From Isoptericola dokdonensis DS-3 (lineage in GTDB: Bacteria; Actinomycetota; Actinomycetes; Actinomycetales; Cellulomonadaceae): a DNA stretch of 64,000 bases. Below the pieces are notes generated by a model that ran no database searches, had not been told where the DNA came from, and saw only the letters and a program-made list of their open reading frames with translations. The DNA is taken from assembly GCF_001636295.1 (NCBI RefSeq), contig NZ_CP014209.1, positions 1,984,001 through 2,048,000 on the forward strand, in the 5' to 3' direction. Positions 19,926 through 28,638 of this stretch are shown here, in pieces. The translations under genes and the position numbers were made by a program. Numbering within the stretch: the first letter of the stretch is position 1; each line of letters begins with the position of its first letter.

Positions 19926-20201
19926 GTGTACGACACGAACAACGAGTGCCAGGTCTGCGGCGAGCACCTGGCCGACCCCCACGCACCGGAGTGCTCGCTC
20001 GGCAACGCCGCCGCGCTGCGCACCTGGGGCGAGGCCGCGATCGCCGAGGGCCGGGACGAGGGATGGACCGCCCTCGCAGCGAGCGACCTGCTCGCCGCGG
20101 ACGGCCGTGACGAGCTCGTGCTCGCCGACCTGTCGAGCCGGTTCATCGACCTCGTGAACGGCGCGCTGAAGACTGCGGGGCTGTTCGAATCCGCGGTGTA
20201 G
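19926..20201 (+). CDS. Small zinc-ribbon-like phage protein
   Basis: A 91-residue protein from a GTG start with GAAGGAG ahead. An N-terminal CQVCGEHLADPHAPEC segment gives a CxxC plus Cys pattern that could bind zinc with a His; the rest is helical and acidic. Not recognised. It lies directly before the 42-base C run, which is part of the hairpin that probably ends its transcript. Confidence 0.7.
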   Translation: MYDTNNECQVCGEHLADPHAPECSLGNAAALRTWGEAAIAEGRDEGWTALAASDLLAADGRDELVLADLSSRFIDLVNGALKTAGLFESAV

Positions 20202-20210
20202 TCCGGGCGC

Positions 20211-20289
<79 letters not shown>

Positions 20290-20297
20290 TTACCGAT

Positions 20298-20346
20298 TTG
20301 GCGATACCCGCCTAGCCGTGTAATGTAGTTCTCGCCAGCAAGGAAC
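20298..20346 (+). promoter_or_regulatory. Phage promoter with operator and leader (copy 5)
   Basis: -35 TTGGCG (20298), 17-base spacer, -10 TAATGT (20321), seven bases, GCCAGCAAGGAAC (20334-20346). The spacer carries the operator ACCCG-N6-CGTGT, whose left arm has one mismatch against the other copies. Confidence 0.75.
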
Positions 20347-20363
20347 AACCCGAAGGAGTCGCC

Positions 20364-20636
20364 ATGAACGCCACCACCGCCGAGCTGCTGAACCTGAAGG
20401 CCGACCTCGACGTGAACGTCCACTGGTACGGCGGCGTCATCGCCGACGGCGACGTCGAGACCATCACGATGGTGCCGGCCGAGGGCGTCGCCCTCGAGGA
20501 CGCGGCCGCCACCCTCGCCACCTGGGTCGGCCGCCGCCGCGGGGTGCTGACCGTCTCGAAGGTCGCCCGGCTGCGCGGCGGCCAGTGGGACCGCCAGCGT
20601 CGGACCCACTACCGCGTGACCATGAAGCGCGGCTGA
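20364..20636 (+). CDS. Small phage protein, unknown
   Basis: A 90-residue protein with alternating strand-like segments (VNVHWYGGVI, VETITMVPAEG) and a basic C-terminal half (WVGRRRG, RGGQWDRQRRTHYRV), suggesting a small alpha/beta fold that may touch nucleic acid. GAAGGAG lies ahead of the ATG. It closes the left arm and is followed by a strong bidirectional terminator facing the lysis genes. Confidence 0.65.
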   Translation: MNATTAELLNLKADLDVNVHWYGGVIADGDVETITMVPAEGVALEDAAATLATWVGRRRGVLTVSKVARLRGGQWDRQRRTHYRVTMKRG

Positions 20637-20651
20637 TCGAGAACGACGAAG

Positions 20652-20683
20652 AGGCCCCCCTCGCCGGAAGGCGAGGGGGGCCT
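20652..20683. terminator. Bidirectional intrinsic terminator ending the late operon
   Basis: AGGCCCCCCTCGCC-GGAA-GGCGAGGGGGGCCT, a 14-bp perfect stem with a stable GGAA tetraloop. It ends both the left-arm unit and the leftward late transcript. Confidence 0.85.
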
Positions 20684-20690
20684 TGTCGTG

Positions 20691-20888
20691 TCAGCCGAGG
20701 TCGAGCGCGGAGCGCACCGCGGCATCCTTGCCCTCGAGCAGCTTGCGCAGTGCGACCGTCGTCTCGGGTCCGGCGGGCAGCGTGCGGTCGAGCTCGTGCG
20801 CGAGGTCCTGGAACCCGCGCGAGACGTCCCGCGCCGGCCCGTCGGGGATGTGCCTGTTCTCGAAGTACCGCAGGAGCGGGGCGACCAT
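20691..20888 (-). CDS. Small helical protein resembling Acb2/Tad1-type hairpin proteins (possible anti-defence sponge)
   Basis: A 65-residue protein, last gene of the late transcript. Its pattern is an aromatic start (LLRYFENRHIP), a middle helix (FQDLAHELDRTLP) and the ending PETTVALRKLLEGKDAAVRSA. This two-helix layout and the xTxALRKLLExKxAA ending resemble the hairpin family that includes Acb2, which sequesters cyclic nucleotides and so blocks CBASS defence. The call rests on pattern resemblance, not on an alignment. Start codon shares one base with the holin stop (TGATG), so the two are coupled. Alternative: a lysis regulator. Confidence 0.45.
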   Translation of the reverse strand: MVAPLLRYFENRHIPDGPARDVSRGFQDLAHELDRTLPAGPETTVALRKLLEGKDAAVRSALDLG

Positions 20889-21304
20889 CAGGCGGCCTCG
20901 CCGTCGTCGACCTCGGGAACCTCCGGCAGGCGGCTGTAGAGGCCGAGCAGCACCGTCCCGATGACGGACGCGACGACCTGCAGCCCGAGGGCGAGCCAGT
21001 TGACGTCGGTCAGGAGGGTCGCGCCGGCGACCGTGGCCACGATGGTCTGGCCGAAGGTCCGGGCGGCCCGGCCGGCGAGGGCGCGCCAGAGCGGGACGAC
21101 CTTGCCGGCGACCTCGGGGAGGCTCGCCAGCGACGTCGCGACCGAGAGGACCACGGCGAGGGCCGTCGTCGACGCGGCCGCGACGACGACCTCGCTGGTC
21201 GGGGTCGCCACGAGCTGCGGGATCCACGGCGTGACCACGGTGATCGCGGTCTTGGCCGCGCGGATACCGGCGGCGCGCCAGAAGGCGGCGGTGAAGAGCT
21301 TCAC
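20888..21304 (-). CDS. Phage holin, r1t-like, with an extra N-terminal membrane hairpin
   Basis: A 138-residue membrane protein from a GTG start. Four hydrophobic stretches are seen at about residues 12-34, 37-62, 84-104 and 105-127. The second half, ARTFGQTIVATVAGATLLTDVNWLALG, has the look of r1t-type actinophage holins. The end is acidic (PEVPEVDDGEAA), unlike most holins, which end in basic residues. It lies immediately after the endolysin gene and forms the membrane hole that times lysis. Confidence 0.8.
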   Translation of the reverse strand: MKLFTAAFWRAAGIRAAKTAITVVTPWIPQLVATPTSEVVVAAASTTALAVVLSVATSLASLPEVAGKVVPLWRALAGRAARTFGQTIVATVAGATLLTDVNWLALGLQVVASVIGTVLLGLYSRLPEVPEVDDGEAA

Positions 21305-21315
21305 GGGGTGTCCTC

Positions 21316-22290
21316 TCAGGTCCAGAGCGCGACGAGCTTGTCGCGCGTGTTGGGGCCGGGGATGCTGTCCGCGTCGACGCCGAGGTACCGCTGCACGGCC
21401 TCGGTGCCCACGGCCGTCTTCGGGCCGAAGACGCGATCGCGCTTCACGCCGACGATGTACTGCAGCAGCTCGACGTGCGGGCCGCGGTCGCCCTCCCGCA
21501 GCCGGCCGTCGTCGTCGGAGAGCAGCGCGCGGGTCCACGTCTTCGGGCCGACGACGCCGTCGGGGTTCAGGCCCCGGTCGGCCTGCCACCGCTTGGTCGC
21601 GGCCGCGGTGTCGTTGCCGTACACCTTGTCGACGCCGGCCGAGCCGATCTTGTAGCCGTCGGCCTTGAGGATGCGCTGCCAGAGGCCGCGCAGGTATCCG
21701 CGGCTCTTGTTCCGCAGTGTCGCCGGCTGCCGCGGCTTGCGCTTGCTCTTGCTCGAGGTCGTGGGCTTGCTGGGCTTGGCCGGCTTGCTCGTCGACGCCG
21801 TCAGCGCCCCCGAGCGAACCGCGGCCATGACCGACGGGCCAGGGCACGCGGTGGACGCGCCGGGCACCTGCTGGTGGCCCATGACGGGCAGCTTCGAGCC
21901 GAGCTCGGCGCGCAGCGAGCGGAAGGCGGCGATCGCCTTGGCGCTGACGGCCTCGCCCTGCCCGACGACGAACAGGACGCCGTAGAGCTCCGCGTTGGCG
22001 TCGGGGTTCGCGCTGGACGCGGCGTGCGCCGCGGTGCGCTTGCCGGCGAGCTCCCAGATGCGGCCGGCCTGGTCGACGGCGTAGTTGTAGCCGATGTCGG
22101 CCCAGCCGCGGGTGTACACGTGGTAGTGCCGCCAGCCGCGCAGCGCGGCCGCGACGGCGCTCTTGCTGGTGCCGATCTTGCCGCTCGCCGGCCAGTGGCA
22201 GGCGATGCCCTCAGCGTCGACGTAGGGCGGCGTGCGCCACCAGCCGGGCTTGGTGCTGGTCCATGCGGACCGGGGGAGGATCGTGGCCAT
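21316..22290 (-). CDS. Endolysin: N-acetylmuramoyl-L-alanine amidase with peptidoglycan-binding repeats
   Basis: A 324-residue protein. Residues about 5-160 are an Amidase_2 (T7 lysozyme-like) domain, with zinc ligand candidates His32 (ACHWP), His139 (VMGHQ) and Cys149 (TACPG). A Lys/Ser/Pro linker (165-190) follows, then two PG_binding_1 units, YGNDTAAATKRWQ... and VFGPKTAVGTEAVQRYLG. It cuts the amide between muramic acid and stem peptide at the end of infection. AGGAGG stands six bases before the ATG. No signal peptide, so it depends on the holin. Confidence 0.9.
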   Translation of the reverse strand: MATILPRSAWTSTKPGWWRTPPYVDAEGIACHWPASGKIGTSKSAVAAALRGWRHYHVYTRGWADIGYNYAVDQAGRIWELAGKRTAAHAASSANPDANAELYGVLFVVGQGEAVSAKAIAAFRSLRAELGSKLPVMGHQQVPGASTACPGPSVMAAVRSGALTASTSKPAKPSKPTTSSKSKRKPRQPATLRNKSRGYLRGLWQRILKADGYKIGSAGVDKVYGNDTAAATKRWQADRGLNPDGVVGPKTWTRALLSDDDGRLREGDRGPHVELLQYIVGVKRDRVFGPKTAVGTEAVQRYLGVDADSIPGPNTRDKLVALWT

Positions 22291-22313
22291 GAGGTGCCTC
22301 CTGGGCATGAGAA

Positions 22314-22335
22314 AGGCCCGCACGGCGGCGGGCCT
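22314..22335 (-). terminator. Intrinsic terminator between tail and lysis genes
   Basis: AGGCCCG/CGGGCCT stem followed on the minus strand by TTTCTC. Lying inside the late transcript, it would dampen read-through into the endolysin gene unless anti-terminated. Confidence 0.7.
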
Positions 22336-22346
22336 GTTGGTGGGGG

Positions 22347-22727
22347 TCAGAGGAAGGTCTGCGGGGGCCTGGTGGGCGGCGGCGGCCCCTTGCCGGCGAG
22401 GATGTGCGCTTGGAGGGCGGCGATGAACTCGGCGTCGTGCCGCTTCTCTGTCTGCAGGACGTCGACGCGCCCGTTGGTCTGCGCGAGCTCTTCCCGTGTG
22501 GCGTTGAGCTGGCCCTGGGTGTCGTTGAGCTGGCCCTGGAGGGCCTCGGCGAAGTCCTGGAGGCCGGCGGTGACGGCCTTCCAGTCCTCGGTGTCCACTC
22601 GCCGCTTCTCGACGACGAGCTTGTCCCGCTCGCTGCGTCGGCCGATGAGCGCCCCGCAGAGGGTTCCAACGGCGGTCACGATCACCCCGACGGCCGCCAG
22701 GGTCGCCGCGTCGAGCGTGACGGTCAC
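22347..22727 (-). CDS. Membrane-anchored coiled-coil protein, possible lysis accessory
   Basis: A 126-residue protein from GTG, overlapping the upstream stop (GTGA). One membrane helix (about residues 5-26) ending at GRRSERDK, then a heptad coiled coil with the 7-residue repeat QGQLNDTQGQLNATREEL, and a proline-rich end. Topology puts the coil on one side of the membrane, like a spanin-type or tail-associated accessory. Not recognised by sequence. Confidence 0.65.
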   Translation of the reverse strand: MTVTLDAATLAAVGVIVTAVGTLCGALIGRRSERDKLVVEKRRVDTEDWKAVTAGLQDFAEALQGQLNDTQGQLNATREELAQTNGRVDVLQTEKRHDAEFIAALQAHILAGKGPPPPTRPPQTFL

Positions 22728-24079
22728 GAGGCCCACCCCGTGCCCGTGCCGGTGCGCGCCTCGGCGAGGACCCAGTCGGTCCCGTTGCCGATGTACAGCA
22801 GCGCGTCGATCCACTCGGTGCCGTCGCCGACCTTGACGGCCGAGAGCATGCGGAACGTCGCGGGCTCCGACCAGTCGGACCAGCCCACGGCGTTCCGCAT
22901 GCGGACGCGCGCCCGGTAGGTCCGGCCGGGCTGGAGGCCAGTGATGCCGCTGTAGTACGGGGGGCCGTTCCCGTCGTCGAACGTGCCCAGCACGGTCCCG
23001 CTCGTGTCCTCGAGCCGGACCTGCCAGGTGGTGATCGCGTCACCGCCGGTGTTCGGGTTCTCGTAGTAGACGCGCATCGTCTGCGTCGTCACGTACTCGG
23101 CCGGCGCGGTCGGTCGAGCCGGCTTGTCGGGCCTCGTCGCCGCGGTGGTGAACGGGGCACGGTCTGACCAGTCGCCCCATCCGGCGGAGTTGTGGGCGCG
23201 CACCTGGATCACGTAGTCGGACGCCCGGTTGAGGCCGTCGACTCCGAAGAAGGGCGAGCCGTTCGGGTCGGTCCAGCGGCCGATGTCCGTGGACGAGCTG
23301 GCACGCTCGAGGTTGATCTCGTACTTGTCGATGCTCGCGCCGTTGGAGGCCGGGGCCTTGTAGTTGACGTTGCAGCCGCTCGACGTGATGGCGCTGATGG
23401 TCGGTCGCGCGACCTTGCCTGGCGGGAGCGGCGCGGTCGAGAAGGAGCGCTTGTCGGACCACGGCCCCCAGCCGGCGCTGTTGTGCGCTCGGACGCGCAC
23501 GGTGTAGTCGCCGCCCGGGCTCATCCCGTACATGCGGTGGTAGTTGTCGGTCCCCGAGTTCCGCCGGTCGATGTCGCCGCCGGTGGGGCGCTCGACGAGG
23601 ACGTCGTACTTGTCGACCGCTGCGCCGTTCGACGCTGGCGTAGACCAGCGGACGTCCACCACCGTGCTCAGCGGGCTCGCCGTCGGCCGGCCGACCTTGC
23701 CGGGCGCGGCGGCCGGACGGTAGGGCGCGGTGTAGCCGCGCGTCTTGGTCGGCGTCGCCCCGTTGAACGCCCCGGAGAGCGTCGCCTTGAACGTCCGGCT
23801 GGCCCGGCTGCTGTACGACAGGCCGACGGTCCGCGTCCTCGTGGCGACGAGCTTGCTCTCATTCGTGCCCGTCAGGCTGTTGTAGAACTCGACGCTGCCC
23901 GAGACGTCTCCGCTGAGCTTCAGCGTCTGCGTGTCCGCGAAGTTGTAGCCGTCGGTCCGCACGTAGTAGCGGATCGTCAGCGTCACCGAGGTCGTGCCGT
24001 TCGACGGCGACGACGGGCTCTGCGATACGTCGATGCCGACCTGCAGGCGGCCGTTCCAGCCACCCCAGCTGATCGCCAC
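22724..24079 (-). CDS. Minor tail protein with fibronectin type III domains
   Basis: A 451-residue protein. The first 120 residues form a unique beta-rich domain opening AISWGGWNGRLQVGID. Three Fn3 domains follow (about 125-215, 217-310, 312-408), each with the strand pattern Y-x-V-x-V-R-A-x-N-x-A-G-W and a WS pair (AHNSAGWGPWSD, AHNSAGWGDWSD, MRNAVGWSDWSE). The last 40 residues, with two W-x-D elements, resemble a small sugar-binding tip. Likely displayed on the tail, aiding adsorption to wall polysaccharide. Confidence 0.8.
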   Translation of the reverse strand: MAISWGGWNGRLQVGIDVSQSPSSPSNGTTSVTLTIRYYVRTDGYNFADTQTLKLSGDVSGSVEFYNSLTGTNESKLVATRTRTVGLSYSSRASRTFKATLSGAFNGATPTKTRGYTAPYRPAAAPGKVGRPTASPLSTVVDVRWSTPASNGAAVDKYDVLVERPTGGDIDRRNSGTDNYHRMYGMSPGGDYTVRVRAHNSAGWGPWSDKRSFSTAPLPPGKVARPTISAITSSGCNVNYKAPASNGASIDKYEINLERASSSTDIGRWTDPNGSPFFGVDGLNRASDYVIQVRAHNSAGWGDWSDRAPFTTAATRPDKPARPTAPAEYVTTQTMRVYYENPNTGGDAITTWQVRLEDTSGTVLGTFDDGNGPPYYSGITGLQPGRTYRARVRMRNAVGWSDWSEPATFRMLSAVKVGDGTEWIDALLYIGNGTDWVLAEARTGTGTGWAS

Positions 24080-24089
24080 AGGGTCCCCC

Positions 24090-24782
24090 TCAGTTGATCG
24101 GCTTGATCCAGATCCGGTTGGTCGTTGGAGTCCCTGACGGCGTCGACGTCGAGATGACGACGTCGTAGCCGTTCACCGTCCTGGCGTTCGGCACCGTGGT
24201 CGGGATCAGGTCCACCCACTCGGTGCCGCTCCAGCACTCCCAGACGCCGGTCGTCTCGTTGAAGCCGAGCTGCCGGCGGCGCGGGGTCCTTGGACGTGTG
24301 GCGCTGCTCCACGAGCCGGTCCTCGCGCCGACGAACTGCCGTCGCTCGGTGACGTTCGCCGCGGCGATGGTGACGACGTTCGCCCCGACGGCGACGCGCG
24401 CGAGCTCGAGCTCGAAGACGCCCCCGGGCTCGTCGGCGAGGCTCGGCACGCTCGGGTTCGCCGCCGGCGTGCCCTGGACCACGGCGAGCGTGATCTGGTC
24501 AGCCGCCTGGTCGACCCGCACCACGACGACGTCGATGCGCGGCGAGGTGTCGGCCGGCTCGATCGCGAGCGTCTCCGCGGCGGTCGAGTCGAAGAAGAAG
24601 CCTTTCAGGATCGCCCGGCCGGCCTGGACGGTGACCTGCATCCCGGACGAGTCCGCCGAGACCTTGAGGTCCGACGCGCCGAACGACGCCACCACGCCGG
24701 TGTCCTGCCACTCGCTCGCGAGGGCCTCGTACTGACTCTCGGTGGTGTCTTGCGGCTCGAAGGGGTAGCCGTACTGGGTCAT
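24090..24782 (-). CDS. Putative tail/baseplate protein
   Basis: A 230-residue protein starting MTQYGYPFE; its ATG overlaps the stop of the gene before (ATGA). Residues 30-170 are beta-rich with long Val/Asp strands (IDVVVVRVDQAADQITLAVV) that resemble phage adaptor or receptor-binding stem domains. A tryptophan-rich tip (VWECWSGTEWVDL) follows. Position between the Gp37-like protein and the Fn3 protein argues for the tail tip. No enzyme motif. Confidence 0.65.
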   Translation of the reverse strand: MTQYGYPFEPQDTTESQYEALASEWQDTGVVASFGASDLKVSADSSGMQVTVQAGRAILKGFFFDSTAAETLAIEPADTSPRIDVVVVRVDQAADQITLAVVQGTPAANPSVPSLADEPGGVFELELARVAVGANVVTIAAANVTERRQFVGARTGSWSSATRPRTPRRRQLGFNETTGVWECWSGTEWVDLIPTTVPNARTVNGYDVVISTSTPSGTPTTNRIWIKPIN

Positions 24783-27118
24783 GATGCTCCGTTCTGCAGC
24801 GTGGCCACCGCCGCGGCGAGGTCGCTGATCTGCTGGGCCTGCGAGTCGAGCTGCGTGCGCTGGTGCTGCACCGTCGCGACGAGAGCCGCCGTAAGCCGGT
24901 CGTATGCGAGGCCGGAGAGGTTGCCGCCGTTGTCGTAGATGCCGAACTCGGGCAGCCCGGCGTCCTCCACGACTTCCTCGGCGACGAAGCCGGGGATGCG
25001 CTGGTTGATCTGGGAGCAGTCCTCCGTCGACCAGTCGATGACCTCGCCCTGTTCCTCTCGGTCGAGGAGCTCGGCGTAGTGCTCGACGGTGCCCCGATCG
25101 AGCCAGGTCCGTGGGCGAAGGGCGTAGATCTTCTCGGCCCAGTCGCTGGGCGCGTCCTCGATCTCGACCTTGGCTGCGCGGAGGGAGGTCGACCGTCCGA
25201 AGGTGCCCGCGGAGGTGACGACCATGCTCGCGTTCGACGTGTACGTGCGGCCGTGGACGAGGGTCGTGCTGGTCCACATGCGCGGCCCGGCGGAGTCCTC
25301 CCCGATCAAGGCGGCGTTGTCGTTCCCGTCGCGGATGCCGATGTTCGGGCCGCCAGAGGATCCCTCCAGGCGAGAGCCGTTGCGGAGGTTGATGTTCCCT
25401 GCGCTGTTGAGGATGATCCGGCTGTCGGTGTTGTTGCCGATCGCGACGTCGCCGCCGTCAGGGTTGAGGTAGAGGGTTGCGAGCGCGCCGTTGTTCATGG
25501 CGGTCACTTCGTTGCCGTCGATCCGGAGGTTCTCGACGCCGTCCGTCCCAATTTGGAGGGCGTGGCCGGTGGACGTCGCGCTGGCGTCTTCCGTGGCGGT
25601 GAGGCGGAGACGGGGGGCGGTAGCGACCCCGTCGGCGACGGCGAGCAGCTCACGCCACGTGCTCCACGTCGTGGTGTAGCGGGCGCGCACGTAGGTCGTG
25701 GCCGCGGTCCCGTACACCGTGTACCGCTGCCAGGTCATGTTCCCCTGGTCGAAGACTTCCAGGAGACCCGCGACGGGGACCGGGTAGTTCGTTCCCGTGG
25801 CCGCCTGAGCGGTGAGGGACTGGCGGTAGACGCCGGCCTGCGCGACCGTGTTGAGATCTACTGCGTCGCCGAGCTCAGTAAGGCGGAGGCTGGCTAGCGG
25901 GGCAGCGTGCCGCACCTGCTCCAGAAGCGCGGTCAGGTCGACCGGCGTCTCCGTGTTGCGCTCGAGCGCACTCACGCGCTGCTCGGTGTCCTCGACCCGA
26001 GCCGTGAGCGCGGCCGACCGCGAGAAGCCGGCCGGGTCGCCCAGCCCCATGCCGATGCGCAGGCCCTTGCCGACGTCCACGATCGGCGCGCTCGTGATGG
26101 TGCTGGTCGTCTCCTGCCCCTCGATCACGACCGTGACTCGGTCGCCAAGGTCCCAGTGGCGGCCGAAGGTCTGGCCGGTCTCGTCGGCCGGCACGACCGC
26201 CACGTTCGTCGCGGTGCTGCCGCCGTCGGCGAGATCCTCGTCGCCGGCCTGGTCGAGCTCGTCGAGGTCGTCGGTCTGGCGCTGGTCCTTGAACCGCTCG
26301 ACGACGCGTCCCCACTCGTTCTCGGCGGCGGATGCTTCGGCCGATGTCCGGGTGCGGATGGTGCGGTCCGCGCCTTCGCCCTGCCCGGCGACATACACGC
26401 GCGTGACCGTCGGCGGGGTCGTGGCGACCTTCTGGGAGGCGAGGCCTCCGTTGCGGACATCGAGTCGCAGCTCGGCGGTCCGGTCGGTGGTCTCGGTGAC
26501 CTCGAAGACGAGCGCGTCGCCCCGCTGCACGACCCGGAAGCCGAGGCCGTCGACGGCTGCGATCTCTGCGAGGAGGTCAGCCAGGTTGGCGAACCGCGCC
26601 CGCTTGGCGATGACGGTGCCGCGCCCGAGGTTCGTGCCCATCACGAGCTGAGACGCGAGCCGGCCCCGCCGCGACGTCGGCGCGTCCGGGCCGATGTTCG
26701 CCGAGACGTAGGCGTGCATGAGCGTCTCGGCCGCGCCGGTGCGCGCGTCGTAGGCGAGGGTCTGGGTCGTGGCGTCCCCGTTGCTGGGCTGGGGCCACGC
26801 CGCGGCGTCGACGAGCACGACGCTGTCGGTCACGCCCGTCGCCTTGAGCATGCCCCGGACGTCGCTCGCGCCTGCCTCAGTGGCCGGCTGCGTGACCGGG
26901 CCAGACCACCACACGTCGTCCGGTCCGGTCACGATGATGCCGCTGCCGGGCTTCCTGAGCTCGGCGGCCATGGGGTGCTCGGCAGGCACCTCGAGGCTCC
27001 ACTCCCCTGCCCCGTTGAAGGCTGGCTTGGCTCGCAGGAGCCGGTCCTTCGGGAGCAGGATCCCGACGCGCCGCAGGCTGGAGTCGCGGACCTCGACGGT
27101 GAGCTCGTCGGAGCGCAT
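24779..27118 (-). CDS. Gp37-like tail protein with C-terminal S74 self-cleaving chaperone domain
   Basis: A 779-residue protein. Residues about 1-370 resemble the siphovirus ReqiPepy6 Gp37-like/Tal family found at the tail tip after Dit. A trimer-forming beta-helix stalk follows (about 430-660, with NGALATLYLNPDGGDVAIG and INLRNGSRLEG). The end is an S74 intramolecular chaperone: AEKIYALRPRTW, then GFVAEEV, and a terminal coiled coil QHQRTQLDSQAQQISDLAAA. Such domains fold the trimer and usually cut themselves off. It probably is the main receptor-binding spike. Confidence 0.85.
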   Translation of the reverse strand: MRSDELTVEVRDSSLRRVGILLPKDRLLRAKPAFNGAGEWSLEVPAEHPMAAELRKPGSGIIVTGPDDVWWSGPVTQPATEAGASDVRGMLKATGVTDSVVLVDAAAWPQPSNGDATTQTLAYDARTGAAETLMHAYVSANIGPDAPTSRRGRLASQLVMGTNLGRGTVIAKRARFANLADLLAEIAAVDGLGFRVVQRGDALVFEVTETTDRTAELRLDVRNGGLASQKVATTPPTVTRVYVAGQGEGADRTIRTRTSAEASAAENEWGRVVERFKDQRQTDDLDELDQAGDEDLADGGSTATNVAVVPADETGQTFGRHWDLGDRVTVVIEGQETTSTITSAPIVDVGKGLRIGMGLGDPAGFSRSAALTARVEDTEQRVSALERNTETPVDLTALLEQVRHAAPLASLRLTELGDAVDLNTVAQAGVYRQSLTAQAATGTNYPVPVAGLLEVFDQGNMTWQRYTVYGTAATTYVRARYTTTWSTWRELLAVADGVATAPRLRLTATEDASATSTGHALQIGTDGVENLRIDGNEVTAMNNGALATLYLNPDGGDVAIGNNTDSRIILNSAGNINLRNGSRLEGSSGGPNIGIRDGNDNAALIGEDSAGPRMWTSTTLVHGRTYTSNASMVVTSAGTFGRSTSLRAAKVEIEDAPSDWAEKIYALRPRTWLDRGTVEHYAELLDREEQGEVIDWSTEDCSQINQRIPGFVAEEVVEDAGLPEFGIYDNGGNLSGLAYDRLTAALVATVQHQRTQLDSQAQQISDLAAAVATLQNGAS

Positions 27119-28638
27119 CAGAACATCACCCACTTCCTGGGCCGCCACTGGACGAGGATCTCGGTGCGGTCGACGTTCACCGCCGCCCGCTCGATCGAGG
27201 CGGACGCGTGCACGGGTCCCGTCCACTCGGTGATGAACCGGCCGGTGTTGGGTGTCGACCCGTCGAAGTACCGATCGACGGCTGCCTCCGCGTCGGCCTG
27301 GGTCGCTGCCTGCTCGACGTGGACCTGGTCGAGCCAGAGCCGCCGGTCGGCGGGCAGGTTCGTGCCGTCGCTGGTCGCCATCGTGAGGTAGATCCTCATG
27401 CGCTCGGCGTTCGCCGGGACCTGCCCCGAGAAGGTGCGGAGGCGGCCGGCGTAGAAGTTGGCCCCGGTCTGCCACTCGGCCGCGGGCGACGTCAGCAGCG
27501 TGCCGGCCTCGTCGTAGAAGTAGACGACCTGGCGGACCCTCGGGTTGCCCGTGACGTCGTGCGCGTACCAGAGGCGGTACGCGAACCAGCCGCCCTCCGC
27601 CGGGTCGATCGGCCACTCGCACCAGGGGTACATCGTGGCCGTCGCGCCGTTGGAGGTCGCTTGGAGGTACGAGCTGCCGACCTTGCCGCCCATCGGGAAC
27701 GACTCTCCGACGGTGAGCGTGCCGCCGTTGCAGCCCCAGTTGCCGACGCCGTCCTCGAACGACGGCGTCGGCACGAGGTTCTTCCTCGTGATCTTGCCGC
27801 CGACGATCGTGCCGGGGCTGGCGTTGGCCAGCGCGACCGACACTGTCGACTTGCCGGGCGGCAGCGCCCAGAACCTGGGTGCCGTCCCGAGCTCGCTGTA
27901 CCGGTTCGCGCCGGTGCCGTCGACGACGGTGCCGGCGCTGTGGTCGATGATCAGCTTCTCGCCGGCGACGAGGGAGCCGTCCCACGAGATGGTCTCGCCC
28001 GACGGCGACGTGGCGACGAGGTGGTCTCCAGGCCCTGTCACCGTGATCGTCGGGTACGCCACGGCGTCGCCGGCCACGGTGATCGTCCTCGCGCCTTGCG
28101 CCTGCCCGCTGGTGAGGCGGAGCGCTGAGAGCGGTCCTGTGAGCAGCCCGCGGGCGGTGCCGCTGCCGGTCTCGATCTTGAAGTCCGACGGGCGCTCACG
28201 CGTCCAGAACGGGCTCCCCCGCAGCGGCACCGTGGTCTTCACGTACGTGCGGCCGTTCGTGTCGGTGCCCCATGCCCAGTCCGCCTTGCCCGTCCGCACG
28301 ACCTGCGTCGACCAGGCATCGCCGGTGGGCTCGACGACGCGGAGCGATGGCGGGGCCATGCGCGGGTCGAGCAGGAGGGCGATGCGTGAGAGCGTCTCGG
28401 CGACCTGCTCGCGGTTCTCGCCGACGACGCGCAGCGGGAGCTTGAAGTCGCGGGGCAGCGGGCGCGCCCCGCGGAAAACCGCACCCTCGCCGGCCGCGTC
28501 GAACCAGTGCGTCTCGATGTCGGGGAAGCCGGCTCCCTCGAAGCCGCGGGCGATGAACGCGTCACCCCCACCGGGTACGTACTCGGTGAGGGTGATCGCG
28601 TCCGTCGCGCCGGCGAGCTGCAGCGCGAGCGTCACCAT
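27118..28638 (-). CDS. Distal tail protein (Dit) with an inserted carbohydrate-binding-like domain
   Basis: A 506-residue protein directly after the tape measure gene. The N-terminal 200 residues, with PLPRDFKLPLRVVGE and FWTRERPSDF, follow the siphovirus Dit pattern (PF05709-like). A galectin-like middle (about 210-290) comes next. Residues about 300-470 form a jelly-roll domain with FEDGVGNWGCNGG and LWLDQVHVEQ, as in carbohydrate-binding modules. Evolved Dit proteins with such inserts help phages attach to wall sugars. It shares one base with the following gene. Confidence 0.82.
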   Translation of the reverse strand: MVTLALQLAGATDAITLTEYVPGGGDAFIARGFEGAGFPDIETHWFDAAGEGAVFRGARPLPRDFKLPLRVVGENREQVAETLSRIALLLDPRMAPPSLRVVEPTGDAWSTQVVRTGKADWAWGTDTNGRTYVKTTVPLRGSPFWTRERPSDFKIETGSGTARGLLTGPLSALRLTSGQAQGARTITVAGDAVAYPTITVTGPGDHLVATSPSGETISWDGSLVAGEKLIIDHSAGTVVDGTGANRYSELGTAPRFWALPPGKSTVSVALANASPGTIVGGKITRKNLVPTPSFEDGVGNWGCNGGTLTVGESFPMGGKVGSSYLQATSNGATATMYPWCEWPIDPAEGGWFAYRLWYAHDVTGNPRVRQVVYFYDEAGTLLTSPAAEWQTGANFYAGRLRTFSGQVPANAERMRIYLTMATSDGTNLPADRRLWLDQVHVEQAATQADAEAAVDRYFDGSTPNTGRFITEWTGPVHASASIERAAVNVDRTEILVQWRPRKWVMF

